From: Aromatoleum diolicum
GTDB taxonomy: Bacteria > Pseudomonadota > Gammaproteobacteria > Burkholderiales > Rhodocyclaceae
Direction: 5' to 3'
DNA length: 64,000 nt
NCBI RefSeq assembly: GCF_012910955.1
Contig: NZ_WTVQ01000013.1
Location: 51,233 to 115,232, forward strand
Positions 46,229-55,398 of this stretch are shown here, in pieces. Made by a program: the position numbers and the translations under genes. How positions within the stretch are numbered: position 1 is the first letter of the stretch; each line of letters starts with the position of its first letter. Under the pieces are notes generated by a model. It was given only the letters and a program-made list of their open reading frames with translations. It searched no databases and was not told where the DNA came from.

Positions 46229-47596
46229 TCAACTGCTTGTGACTTGTTGCCGCCGCATCACCACGCGCAAAAGCCAGCCGAACAACACCGAAGCCACAAT
46301 CGTGGATACCACTCCGGCCTCCCAGAAACCTGCGACGCTGGGTCCCTGCTCGCGTCCCGGCGCGTGAAAACTCAGCCAGTAACCGCCCGCCAGGCCGACG
46401 CCCCAGAAACACAACGCATGCAACAACATCGGCAGGAAGGTTACCTTGTAGCCACGCAAGGCATGCGCGGCTACAGTCTGCACCGCATCGAACAGCTGAT
46501 AGACGCAAATGTAGAGCACCAGCGCGAGGGCCACCGCACGCACTGCGAGATCGTCCGAAAACAATGCGACAACCGGTTCGCGGGCAATCCACAGGCCGAT
46601 ACCAATCACCGATACCAACACACTGGTAAGGATCATGCCTATACGCACCGTGGCGCGCGCGCGCGCCCAGTCATGTGCGCCGGCGGCCTGCCCGACCAGT
46701 ACCAGGATCGCAATCGACATCGCCAGTGGCAGCATGTAGATCAGTGCCGCAAGGTTCGCCACGATGCGATGTCCGGCGACGGGTTCGGCCCCAAGCTGCG
46801 CGGCGAAGAGTGCGATCAGGGTGAAGGACGAGACTTCAATGAAAGTGGACAGACCCATCGGCACGCCCAGCCGCAGTAGCGCCAGGATCTCGCGCCGCTG
46901 CGGTGCGCGCCAGTGCGAAAACAGCTGGTAGGCCCGGTAAGCCGGATTGCAGGCGAGGTAGGTGGCACCACAGACCAAGCCAAGCCAGCTCACCGCCGCG
47001 GTCGAAATGCCGCAGCCGAGCACCCCCAGCGGGGGCCACCACAGGTGGCCATGGACCAGTGCCCAGGCAAGCGGAACGTGGGTCATCGTGACGATGAGGC
47101 TAATCGCCATCAGCACACGCGGTTTGCCGAGCGCGTTATTGAAGGCATAAAAAGTGCGGTAAAACAGGACTGCGGGCAGGCCCATAGCGGTGGCAAGCAG
47201 GTATTCGCGGGTTTTGGCATCGACGTCCGGCGGTACGCTGCTCAGCTCGAGGAGAAAGCCGGGAAAGGCCAGCAAGGCCATGCCTGGCAGCGCGAGCATC
47301 AGCGCCAGCCAGAAGCCCTGCTGCAGGGCAGGGCCGATTTCATGCGTCCGGCCGGCGCCGAAATGATGGGCCACGGTCGGAGCCACCGCTTGCAGCACGC
47401 CGACAACGAGCATCACGATGGAAATGTAGACGCCGCTACCCACGGCGATGGCGGCGAGGTCTACCGTGCCGTAGCGACCGACGATCACGGTATCGGCGAT
47501 CAGCATGCTCATCGACAGCAGCTGGGCAACCAGCACTGGCCATGCGTGGTGAAGCAGGCGGCGAGCGATCGCAAGGGATGAATCTGGCGCGCTCAA
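46229..47596 (-). CDS. MATE-family multidrug efflux transporter (NorM-like)
   Basis: A 455-residue integral membrane protein with twelve helices in two homologous halves. AWPVLVAQLLSMSMLIADTVIVGRYGTVDLAA is split over helix 1-2 as in other NorM proteins; GVPMGLSTFIEVSSF repeats the pattern in the second half. It exports cationic compounds using Na+ or H+. The TTG at 47596 gives the usual start MSAPDSSLAIARR (M from TTG); the longer frame would overlap imuB. It splits imuB from dnaE2. Confidence 0.88.
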   Translation of the reverse strand: MSAPDSSLAIARRLLHHAWPVLVAQLLSMSMLIADTVIVGRYGTVDLAAIAVGSGVYISIVMLVVGVLQAVAPTVAHHFGAGRTHEIGPALQQGFWLALMLALPGMALLAFPGFLLELSSVPPDVDAKTREYLLATAMGLPAVLFYRTFYAFNNALGKPRVLMAISLIVTMTHVPLAWALVHGHLWWPPLGVLGCGISTAAVSWLGLVCGATYLACNPAYRAYQLFSHWRAPQRREILALLRLGVPMGLSTFIEVSSFTLIALFAAQLGAEPVAGHRIVANLAALIYMLPLAMSIAILVLVGQAAGAHDWARARATVRIGMILTSVLVSVIGIGLWIAREPVVALFSDDLAVRAVALALVLYICVYQLFDAVQTVAAHALRGYKVTFLPMLLHALCFWGVGLAGGYWLSFHAPGREQGPSVAGFWEAGVVSTIVASVLFGWLLRVVMRRQQVTSS

Positions 47597-47691
47597 TGGG
47601 GAAGACCCCGGATGGAGACCGACATGCAGAGGGTTGTCCCGATGGGCAGGATGAAGCGCGGGGAAACGGGTAGCGGCAAGGAGGGCGCAGT

Positions 47692-49122
47692 TTAGCCAAA
47701 AAAACCATGCACATACCAACCACCGGGCGGATCGAGGCACTCGAATACCCACCACAGGCCGTCATCCGGCGCACGCGCAATGTAATAGTCGCGGCGCATG
47801 TCGGCACCGTCCCACCAGCCGGATTCGATCCGTTCGGGGCCGCTCAGCAGGTTCAAAGCGCGGGGCGAGCCGAGCGCGCGAGGCTCGGTCATCAGCCATA
47901 GTGGGCGCAGTCCGCAGGCAGGCGAGCCACGAGCAGGCCGGCAACCGGGTTCGGCGCTGCGCCAGGCATGCTCCGGACGGTGCTCGGAAACCGGGTGAAC
48001 GGTGTGTACGGCGTCCGGACCAAGTCGGGCGCGTAGGCGGTCGAGCAGGAGAGTAGCGCCGTCGCGTGCAGCGTCGGGATCACCGAACAGGTCCTGCGTA
48101 CGCCCGGGTGCGCTGATCGGCGTGTCGGCCGACAGGCGGAGAGCTTCGACTGGCGCCGGTAGTTCCAGCGCGGCCAGATGTTCGCGTGCCAGCATGAGCA
48201 AGCGCCCTTCGTCGCGCACTGCGCGGCCGGTGACGATTTCCAGCAGGGTTTCCCGCTGATCGTCATGCTCCAGACACAGGCGGCAGCGATCGAGCGCAGC
48301 ATGCCGTGCCGCAAGCCAGGCCGCAAGGCCGGAAAACAGGCGACCTGCCGCAAACAGTAAGGGTTCGGTGCTGGTGACGCTAGCGGGCAGAACGAGACGC
48401 GATTCAAAGCGTTCCGGCGGCACAAACCATGGCCGCGGATCGGGACGCTCACCGCGTGCCCGCGCCAGCGTGTCGAGCACGGAAGCGGCCTGTCGCCGAG
48501 CCAGCCCGTCACGCGGCAGACGCGCCACATCGCCGATGCGGCGTACACCGATGCCGTGCAGCAGTTCAAGGGTGGCGCGCGACACCTCCGCACCTTCGGC
48601 GAGCAGATCGACTGGCAGTGCATCGAGATTCCGCCACCAGTGCGGCGATGCACGCATCAAACTGTCCGGGCGCACACGCGCCAGCCAGCGGGCGGCCAGC
48701 GGCGTCGGGGCTGCGGCCAGGGTGGCGTGCAAGCCAAGCGGGATCAGATCGAGCCGGATGCGTCGCGCGAGCGCAGCGACACCACCGAACAGCCGCAGGC
48801 TGGTACTCGCCTCCAGCACGATCGCGTCAGGTGGGTCGATACTGATATTAGGGGTGAATTGACCGGCCCAGGTGGCGAACTCGGCCAGCGTCGCGGTTTC
48901 CAGTGCGGGGTTGCGGTCACGCAGTTGCAGCGCCGGTGCTACGGCCAATGCACCGGCCACGCTGTAGCCAGGCTCGACGCCGCGCGCCAGCGCCGACGGA
49001 GTCGCCGCCACCACGCGCGCACCGGACTGGTGTTCGACCACCGCCAGTTCGCCCGCATCATCCACGCCCCGTGTGAATACCTGTAGCGGCAATTCGGACA
49101 GGATCAGTGCAAACCAGAGCAT
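47692..49122 (-). CDS. imuB: ImuB, inactive Y-family polymerase
   Basis: A 476-residue Y-family-like protein of the SOS mutasome. Compared with Pol IV, the acidic residues of the active site are replaced: ALILSELPLQVF stands where DMDxFYAS is expected, and VLEASTSLRLFGG where the second acidic pair would be. So it is a scaffold, not a polymerase. QDLFGD near residue 344 is a clamp-binding motif by which ImuB recruits the mutasome. Its start overlaps imuA by 65 bases. Confidence 0.92.
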   Translation of the reverse strand: MLWFALILSELPLQVFTRGVDDAGELAVVEHQSGARVVAATPSALARGVEPGYSVAGALAVAPALQLRDRNPALETATLAEFATWAGQFTPNISIDPPDAIVLEASTSLRLFGGVAALARRIRLDLIPLGLHATLAAAPTPLAARWLARVRPDSLMRASPHWWRNLDALPVDLLAEGAEVSRATLELLHGIGVRRIGDVARLPRDGLARRQAASVLDTLARARGERPDPRPWFVPPERFESRLVLPASVTSTEPLLFAAGRLFSGLAAWLAARHAALDRCRLCLEHDDQRETLLEIVTGRAVRDEGRLLMLAREHLAALELPAPVEALRLSADTPISAPGRTQDLFGDPDAARDGATLLLDRLRARLGPDAVHTVHPVSEHRPEHAWRSAEPGCRPARGSPACGLRPLWLMTEPRALGSPRALNLLSGPERIESGWWDGADMRRDYYIARAPDDGLWWVFECLDPPGGWYVHGFFG

Positions 49123-49780
49123 CAGTGTAAACCGGAGAACAGGCCGAAATGGGGCGCTGCGGGATCGACAGTTGGATCGGCGCCGTCAGACCCGGACCGC
49201 GCCGTTTGAAAATATCTACCGAAAGCCGATCGTCCTGCGCTTCCAGCCGCAAGCGCAAACTCGCGGGGGAGGGCTGGCGCGCGGCGGTGGCCGGCCGGAA
49301 TAGAAACAGCGGGGTGGCCGAGGCTTCTGCCGCCAGTTGCAGGCGCCGCAGGGCCGCGGTATCGGCGCGTGTCAGCCATGCGAGTACCACGCTGCTCCCA
49401 CCCGACGCCAGGGCCTGGCGGATCGCCCACAGCGTTTCGGCGTGGTTGGCCGGTTCGAGCAGCAGCAGTTGTTCCAACGGTACGCCGGCCGCTTCGAGCG
49501 CCGGAGCATAGGGCAGCCAGGGAGGTGCGACCCAGACAATCCAGCGCTCGGCGGAGACCGTACGCAATACCGGCAGCAGCAGTCCGAGTTCGCCGATGCC
49601 GGGAGCGTCGGCGAGCAGTTCGATCAGTGCATTGCGCGGCCAGCCGCCACCGGGCAACTGCGCGTCCAGCGCCGCGAAACCGGTCGCCATGCCTGCTTCA
49701 GTCGGGTGCGCAAGCCGGTCGGCCTGCCATACGAGGCCGGGCGGCAAGGCGGCGAGGGTGGCTTGTGCGGCAGCGGACAT
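49058..49780 (-). CDS. imuA: ImuA, RecA-like SOS mutagenesis protein
   Basis: A 240-residue ImuA (SulA/RecA-like fold) that works with ImuB and DnaE2 in induced mutagenesis. GFAALDAQLPGGGWPRNALIELL at 33-55 is the RecA-like nucleotide-binding start, with an incomplete P-loop. It starts 39 bases after lexA's end and overlaps imuB by 65 bases, so it belongs to the lexA-imuA-imuB operon. Sequence conservation is low across this family, and context is decisive. Confidence 0.88.
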   Translation of the reverse strand: MSAAAQATLAALPPGLVWQADRLAHPTEAGMATGFAALDAQLPGGGWPRNALIELLADAPGIGELGLLLPVLRTVSAERWIVWVAPPWLPYAPALEAAGVPLEQLLLLEPANHAETLWAIRQALASGGSSVVLAWLTRADTAALRRLQLAAEASATPLFLFRPATAARQPSPASLRLRLEAQDDRLSVDIFKRRGPGLTAPIQLSIPQRPISACSPVYTDALVCTDPVRIAATGIHTGRG

Positions 49781-49819
49781 CGGCGGGTATCGAGCGAAGG
49801 GTGGTCACGAAGGACCGCT

Positions 49820-50431
49820 TCACAGCGAACCATTGCGCACCAGACCGACCGCGATCCCTTCGATCGTCAGCGCCTCGCTACGGGTATCGACCACGATCGG
49901 TTCGAAATCGGGGTTCGCCGGCAGCAGGCTGACGATCGGACCATTGCGCGAAAAAGTCTTCACGGTCACCTCGTCGTCCACCCGCGCCACCACGATCTGG
50001 CCGGCGCGGGCTTCGGGGCTGCGGTGTACCGCCAGCAGGTCGCCATCGAGAATGCCGGCGTCGCGCATGCTCATGCCGCGCACCCGCAGCAGGTAGTCGG
50101 CGCGCGGCGAAAACAGCGCCGGATCGATCTGGTGCCGCGCCTCGACATGTTCGACGGCGAGAATCGGACTGCCTGCCGCGACGTGGCCGATCAACGGCAA
50201 GCCCAGCGCTTCGACCAGACGGATGCCACGCGCGCGACCTTCTTCCAGTAGGATCGCTCCTTTCGCGGCGAGCGCGCGCAGATGGCTTTCGGCGGCATTG
50301 GGCGAACGGAAGCCGAACGCGGTGCACACTTCGGCACGGGTGGGCGGTCGCCCTTCGGATTCCAGCGTCTGGCGGATGAAATCAAGGATTTCGGTCTGTC
50401 GGGCGGTTAGATTGTGATCGCGGGTACTCAT
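49820..50431 (-). CDS. lexA: LexA repressor
   Basis: A 203-residue SOS repressor. A winged-helix DNA-binding domain (1-68) precedes the self-cleaving S24 domain. The scissile Ala86-Gly87 lies in HVAAGSP, the nucleophile is Ser121 (GMSMRDAG) and the general base is Lys158 (VTVKTFSR). AGGAGG before ATG 50431 decides the start. It heads the operon with imuA and imuB and has a LexA box in front. It may be the main LexA or a second, mutasome-dedicated copy; the window cannot decide. Confidence 0.95.
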   Translation of the reverse strand: MSTRDHNLTARQTEILDFIRQTLESEGRPPTRAEVCTAFGFRSPNAAESHLRALAAKGAILLEEGRARGIRLVEALGLPLIGHVAAGSPILAVEHVEARHQIDPALFSPRADYLLRVRGMSMRDAGILDGDLLAVHRSPEARAGQIVVARVDDEVTVKTFSRNGPIVSLLPANPDFEPIVVDTRSEALTIEGIAVGLVRNGSL

Positions 50432-50448
50432 GTACGCCTCCTGGTTGA

Positions 50449-50464
50449 CTGTATTTTTGAACAG
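50449..50464 (-). promoter_or_regulatory. LexA (SOS) box of lexA-imuA-imuB
   Basis: CTGT (50449-50452), eight bases, ACAG (50461-50464): a perfect SOS box 18 bases upstream of the lexA start, giving autoregulation. The sequence closely resembles the one at dnaE2 (both CTGT-A/T-rich-ACAG). Confidence 0.9.
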
Positions 50465-50571
50465 TCCATGGCAATCTGCAAGCACTAAATCGATGTAGCG
50501 CAAACGAGAGATGCGCGGGTAGAGTTCGGTTCGTGTCTCGGCTAGAATCCAATGCACGTCAGGGAGATCAC

Positions 50572-51072
50572 ATGCTGCAGATCGGTGATACCGCACCAAC
50601 GTTTTCGCTGCCGGACGCGGACATGGAGGACTTTGACCTCGCTGCGGAACGTGGCAAGCATCATGTGGTCCTCTACTTTTACCCCCGCGACAACACGCCG
50701 GGATGCACACTTCAGGCAGCCGACTTCAGTGATCATGAAGAAGAGTTCGCCCGCCACGGTTGCATCGTGGTCGGTGTAAGTCCCGACGATTGCCTGACCC
50801 ACGCCGAATTTCGCGATCAGCACGGGCTGTCGATACGTCTGCTGTCAGACGTGGAGACAGAGGTATGTCGGCTCTACGATGTTTGGCAGCCGAAGGAAGT
50901 CGATGGTGTGAAGAAGATGGGTGTGGCACGGACGACTTTCGTGATCGACAAGGAAGGCATCATTCGCCACGCACTCCACGACGTTTCACCCCGCGGCCAT
51001 GTGGCCGGGGTCTTCGAACTGGTCAGGAAACTGGAAACAGATAAATGGAAATCGTCAAGAACAGCGTCGTAA
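50572..51072 (+). CDS. bcp: Thiol peroxidase, Bcp/PrxQ type
   Basis: A 166-residue peroxiredoxin that reduces peroxides with thioredoxin-type donors. The peroxidatic Cys45 lies in [18 protein letters not shown] and the later Arg in VARTTFVID complete the active site. ATG 50572 was chosen for AGGGAG at 50561-50566 and homologue length. The 3' end overlaps slyD by 28 bases. It is divergent from lexA. Confidence 0.93.
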   Translation: MLQIGDTAPTFSLPDADMEDFDLAAERGKHHVVLYFYPRDNTPGCTLQAADFSDHEEEFARHGCIVVGVSPDDCLTHAEFRDQHGLSIRLLSDVETEVCRLYDVWQPKEVDGVKKMGVARTTFVIDKEGIIRHALHDVSPRGHVAGVFELVRKLETDKWKSSRTAS

Positions 51073-51524
51073 CGCTTAAGTACTCCGTCGTCGATCCGGA
51101 CGGCAACATGATCGATGACGGTCAGCAGCCGCTGGTCTACCTTCACGGTGGCTACGACGGCATCTTCCCGGCGCTGGAAGAGGCGTTGCACGGCAAGAAG
51201 GTCGGCGATCAGCTGCAGGTCAAGCTCCAGCCGGAAGACGCTTTCGGCGATTACGACGAAGAGCTGGTGCTGGTCGAGGAACTCAGCCAGTTCCCGGAAA
51301 ACATCGAAGTCGGCATGTCGTTCGAGCGCGTCACCGACGACGGTGAAGAAGAGATGATCTACCGCATCACCGACATCGCTGAAGGCAAGGTCGTGGTGGA
51401 TGGCAATCATCCGCTGGCCGGTACGGCCCTCGTGTTCGACGTCACCGTCGCCTCCGTGCGTCCGGCGACCGCGGAGGAACTATCGCACGGTCATGTGCAC
51501 GGGGCGGGCGGCCATCACCACTGA
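51045..51524 (+). CDS. slyD: SlyD, FKBP-type prolyl isomerase
   Basis: A 159-residue FKBP-type peptidyl-prolyl isomerase and chaperone. The FKBP core ([42 protein letters not shown]-like) contains the insert-in-flap region typical of SlyD. The C-terminal tail is His-rich (HGHVHGAGGHHH), the nickel-binding end known in SlyD for hydrogenase maturation, shorter than in E. coli. It starts within the bcp end. Confidence 0.93.
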   Translation: MEIVKNSVVTLKYSVVDPDGNMIDDGQQPLVYLHGGYDGIFPALEEALHGKKVGDQLQVKLQPEDAFGDYDEELVLVEELSQFPENIEVGMSFERVTDDGEEEMIYRITDIAEGKVVVDGNHPLAGTALVFDVTVASVRPATAEELSHGHVHGAGGHHH

Positions 51525-51549
51525 TCGATCGATTGATTGATCACCAAAC

Positions 51550-51572
51550 GGGCCGCGCAAGCGGCCCTTTTT
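51550..51572 (+). terminator. Rho-independent terminator after slyD
   Basis: GGGCCGC (51550-51556), GCAA loop, GCGGCCC (51561-51567), then TTTTT. A GC-rich stem with stable tetraloop and U-tract: a classic intrinsic terminator, which also argues that the ABC gene starts downstream of it. Confidence 0.9.
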
Positions 51573-51599
51573 CCATCCCCCAAGACCCCCCACCCGCCG

Positions 51600-53684
51600 A
51601 TGATCGGACTGATCGAGAACGCCGGACCGCATCTCGCCAAACGGAAGGCAGCGCCGCAAACTCCATTGCTGGACGTAAGGGATCTGCGCGTGCGTATCGG
51701 GCAGGGCGACAAACGGGTACGGCCGGTTGACGGCGTCGGATTCTCGATCGCCGGCGGAGAAACCTTCGCACTACTCGGTGAATCGGGCTGCGGCAAGTCG
51801 ATGACCGCGCTGGCACTGCTGCGTCTCTTGCCTGATGGCGGACGCATCGATGGCGGAGAGGTCAGTTTTTCCGGGATCGACCTGCTGGCACAGACCGAAG
51901 CGCACATGCGCGACGTGCGCGGCGGCAAGATCGCGATGATCTTCCAGGAGCCGTCCACCAGCCTGAACCCCGTCATGACCGTCATGGCGCAGATCGGCGA
52001 GGTGCTGGCGCGACACCGGGGGCTACGCGACATGCCTGCGCGCGTCGAGGCGCGACGCCTGCTCGATGCCGTCGGCATTCCCGACGTCGAACGCCGCCTT
52101 GACGACTTCCCCTTCCAGTTTTCCGGCGGCATGAAGCAGCGCGTGATGATCGCGATGGCGCTCGCCGGCGACCCCGCGCTGCTGATCGCCGACGAACCGA
52201 CCACTGCGCTCGATGTCACCATCCAGGCACAGGTGCTCGATCTGCTCGCCCGCCTGCAGGCCGAGCGCGGTATGGGCATGCTGCTGATTACCCACGATCT
52301 GGGCGTCGTCGCGCGCATGGCACAGCGCATCGGCGTGATGTACGCCGGCGAATTGGTGGAAACCGGCGCCCGCGGCGATTTTTTCCGCAGTCCGCTACAC
52401 CCCTATTCGCGCAAGCTTTTCGCCGCGCTGCCGACCGATGCGCAACGCGGGCATCCGCTCGCTGCGCTGGGCGGGACGGTCCCGCCGCTCGACCGCGACT
52501 TTACCGGTTGCCGTTTCGCCGATCGCTGCCCGGCAGCGTTCGACCTGTGCCATCGGGACGCGCCGGCGTGGCACACGGTCGGGGGGCAGGGGGTGCGCTG
52601 CCATCTTTACGCCGCGGGCCATGGCGGACCGGATGCAACGGCGCCATTCGGCAATAGTGTCGCCAGCGTACCCCCACGCAGCGTGCAGGCGCCACTGCTC
52701 GACGTGCGTGATCTCAAGGTGCATTTTCCGGTGCGCAAGGGCTTGTTGCGGCGCGAAGTTGCTCGCATCAAGGCAGTCGATGGCGTCAGCCTGACGCTGT
52801 CGCCGGGGCGCACGCTGGCCCTCGTCGGCGAATCCGGGTGCGGCAAGACGACAGCGGGCAAAGCCATCCTGCAACTCGTGCCACCTACCAGCGGCGAGGT
52901 CTTTATCGACGGCACACCGCTCACCGGCCTGTCGCAAGCGGCCTTGCGCACGTTGCGCCGCGATTTCCAGATGGTGTTCCAGGACCCCTTCGCGTCGCTC
53001 AATCCGCGCATGCGTGTCGGCGAGATCATCGAAGAGGGCATGCTCGCCCTCCGCATCGAACCGGACGCACAAGCCCGTTCGCAGCGCATCGACGCCTTGT
53101 TGCAGCGCGTGGGGCTCACCCCGACGATGAGACTGCGTTATCCGCACGAATTTTCCGGTGGCCAGCGCCAGCGCATTGCCATCGCCCGCGCGTTGGCAGT
53201 GAGGCCGAAGCTGATCATCTGCGACGAGCCGACGAGCGCGCTGGACGTGTCGGTGCAGGCGCAGATCCTCAACCTGATGCGCGAACTGCAGGTCGAGTTC
53301 GGACTCGCCTACCTGTTCATCACGCACAACCTCGGTGTAGTGAGCTGGCTCGCGCACGACGTGGCGGTGATGTATCTGGGGCGGATCGTCGAGCACGGCC
53401 CGGTTGAGCGGGTGCTCGCGGCGCCTGCTCATCCCTATACGCGCGCGCTACTGGCCGCAGTTCCGAACATCGAACGCGAGCTTCATGATATCGACCTTGG
53501 CGTCGAACCTGCCACGGCACGGAAAGTCATCGTCGGCGGTGACCTGCCTTCGCCGCTCGACCCGCCTGCGGGGTGCCACTTCCATCCACGCTGCGACCGT
53601 GCGACCGACATCTGCCGCGCCCAATATCCGGCGCAAACCGGGCTTCGCGACGGCCACACGGTGCGCTGCCACTGGCCGGGGTAG
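51600..53684 (+). CDS. Dipeptide/oligopeptide ABC transporter, double ATPase
   Basis: A 694-residue protein with two complete ABC ATPase domains, as in YejF and GsiA. Walker A motifs GESGCGKSM (near 60) and GESGCGKTT (near 410), signatures FSGGMKQR and FSGGQRQR, and both Walker B motifs are intact. Each half ends with the oligopeptide-transporter extension (CRFADRCP, CHFHPRCDRAT) whose Cys residues may bind iron-sulfur. No permease or binding protein is adjacent, so it is an orphan. ATG 51600 lacks a clear ribosome site, and the start is uncertain. Confidence 0.88.
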   Translation: MIGLIENAGPHLAKRKAAPQTPLLDVRDLRVRIGQGDKRVRPVDGVGFSIAGGETFALLGESGCGKSMTALALLRLLPDGGRIDGGEVSFSGIDLLAQTEAHMRDVRGGKIAMIFQEPSTSLNPVMTVMAQIGEVLARHRGLRDMPARVEARRLLDAVGIPDVERRLDDFPFQFSGGMKQRVMIAMALAGDPALLIADEPTTALDVTIQAQVLDLLARLQAERGMGMLLITHDLGVVARMAQRIGVMYAGELVETGARGDFFRSPLHPYSRKLFAALPTDAQRGHPLAALGGTVPPLDRDFTGCRFADRCPAAFDLCHRDAPAWHTVGGQGVRCHLYAAGHGGPDATAPFGNSVASVPPRSVQAPLLDVRDLKVHFPVRKGLLRREVARIKAVDGVSLTLSPGRTLALVGESGCGKTTAGKAILQLVPPTSGEVFIDGTPLTGLSQAALRTLRRDFQMVFQDPFASLNPRMRVGEIIEEGMLALRIEPDAQARSQRIDALLQRVGLTPTMRLRYPHEFSGGQRQRIAIARALAVRPKLIICDEPTSALDVSVQAQILNLMRELQVEFGLAYLFITHNLGVVSWLAHDVAVMYLGRIVEHGPVERVLAAPAHPYTRALLAAVPNIERELHDIDLGVEPATARKVIVGGDLPSPLDPPAGCHFHPRCDRATDICRAQYPAQTGLRDGHTVRCHWPG

Positions 53685-53724
53685 GCGCGCGCACGGGAAT
53701 GGCCCGTCGGCACAAACGCGGGCG

Positions 53725-55176
53725 TCAGCGTGTACGGATTTTCGATTGTGCCGGCTTGGGGTTCTTGCCCGTCGTCTTGCCAGAACTCTTTTGGGCACCG
53801 GACACGGCGCGCTTCGGCATCCCCGACGAGGATTTCTTCGTTGCCGATTTTGCGTTGCCCTTTTTCTGCAGCCCTTGTTTGACGCTCTTCTTCCCGACCT
53901 TTGGCGGAGCAGGGGGCGGAATCGTGCTGCGGTCCGCGGCCGCAGCACGCGGGATCAGGCGCGACGCCGCCAACGCGCCATCCGGGTCGATACCGTCTGG
54001 AACCAGCAGGGTATAACCGGGGCTCACACGACTGCGCGCATCCAAGCCGTTGATCTGATGCAGCTCATTGACCGATAAACCGAAGTTCTGTGCTACCGAC
54101 ACCAGCGTGTCGCCGCGCTGCATTTCGTACGTGCGCCACTGTTTCCCCGAGCCCTCCTGCTCTGCCAGGCGCAGCCGGAAACGTTCGGCGCGGTCCACGG
54201 GGACCACCAGCGAATCGGCCTGCGCAATCGCCGGACGGTTGTAACCGGGATTCAACGCAATGAATTCATCCAGCGGCATTTCCGCATATTTGGCGGCCGT
54301 AGCCAGATCGATGCCCGCCGGCGCCGATACCGTGACGAAGTGACGCGTGTTGGGGACGTAGGGTAATTCGAGGTGAAACAGCTCAGGCTGCGCAACGATA
54401 TTCTTTAGCGCCTGCAACTTGGGGACGTAATTGCGGGTTTCATCGGGCATGCGCAGGGAACTGTATTCCGTTGACCGACCATCGGCGAGATTGCGCTGGA
54501 CGGCCCGCCCGACAGCGCCTTCGCCCCAGTTGTAAGAAGCCAGCGCGAGATGCCAGTCGCCATGCATCTCGTAGATTGTCTGCAGGTAGTCGAGCGCGGC
54601 AGAAGTCGAGGCGATCACGTCGCGGCGTTCGTCGACCCATTTGTCCTGCGTCAGGTTGTAATTGCGTCCGGTCGAGGGGATAAACTGCCACAGACCCGAT
54701 GCGCGTGCGCGCGAGTAAGCCATCGGGTTGTAGCTGCTTTCCACCATCGGCAATAACGCGAGCTCGGTAGGCATGCCGCGGCGTTCGAGTTCGTCGACGA
54801 TGTGGTACAGATAACGCCCGCCGCGCTCGAACACCTTTTTCAGAAAGCCCGGGCGGTTCAGATAGAACAACTGTTGCTCGGCCACCAGTTCAGTATCCAG
54901 GTCGGGCATGCCGAAACCGCGGCGGATGCGGTCCCAGATATCGTTCGCGTCGCGGGTTAGGTCGAGCGTCAGCACACGCGGTGCCGCTTCGTGCAACTCG
55001 AGCACCTGGCCTGGAGACGCTGTAAGCCCCTCCGCCCCGCGCGCCGCAGACGGCAAGCGCAGGCCGCCGCGCTCCGTGGACAGGCTCAATGAAGAGGAAT
55101 CCTGTGCCACGGCGGACGCACCCACTATGGCAGACAGAAATACCAGCAACAGGATTCTTAAGATAGGAATCGCCAT
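53725..55176 (-). CDS. mltD: Membrane-bound lytic murein transglycosylase D
   Basis: A 483-residue peptidoglycan-cutting enzyme exported by a signal peptide (1-25). The SLT domain (about 120-240) has the catalytic Glu in MVESSYNPMAYSRA and GLWQFIPSTGR. A LysM domain (YEMQRGDTLVSVAQNFGLS, about 348-395) binds peptidoglycan; typical MltD has two or more. The last 60 residues are a Lys/Ser-rich basic tail of unknown use. ATG 55176 is used. Confidence 0.9.
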   Translation of the reverse strand: MAIPILRILLLVFLSAIVGASAVAQDSSSLSLSTERGGLRLPSAARGAEGLTASPGQVLELHEAAPRVLTLDLTRDANDIWDRIRRGFGMPDLDTELVAEQQLFYLNRPGFLKKVFERGGRYLYHIVDELERRGMPTELALLPMVESSYNPMAYSRARASGLWQFIPSTGRNYNLTQDKWVDERRDVIASTSAALDYLQTIYEMHGDWHLALASYNWGEGAVGRAVQRNLADGRSTEYSSLRMPDETRNYVPKLQALKNIVAQPELFHLELPYVPNTRHFVTVSAPAGIDLATAAKYAEMPLDEFIALNPGYNRPAIAQADSLVVPVDRAERFRLRLAEQEGSGKQWRTYEMQRGDTLVSVAQNFGLSVNELHQINGLDARSRVSPGYTLLVPDGIDPDGALAASRLIPRAAAADRSTIPPPAPPKVGKKSVKQGLQKKGNAKSATKKSSSGMPKRAVSGAQKSSGKTTGKNPKPAQSKIRTR

Positions 55177-55398
55177 CAATCCGGCGCCCCGGTCGAGAAA
55201 GGAGGGTGGACTCTAGGGCAGGGGAGAGAGGGCGTCAAACCCGCGTCTGCCAGTGCCGCTCGCTGACATGACGGAATCCGTCCCGGTTTGTCGCATCCAG
55301 GGGAGCAACTTGCGCCGGACATTGCATTTTCGCCCCATGCCTTCGGTTAGTTGATACGATGGCGCGGTTTTTGTTCCCAAAATTGAGTATCGGCGCAA

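Noticed and set aside
47597..47755. Upstream extension of the MATE transporter gene
   Set aside because: It would overlap the imuB end and add a non-homologous segment; the TTG at 47596 gives the family's usual start.
51525..51549. GATC/GATT short tandem repeat after slyD
   Set aside because: It is only about 20 bases, imperfect and directly before a terminator; likely chance.
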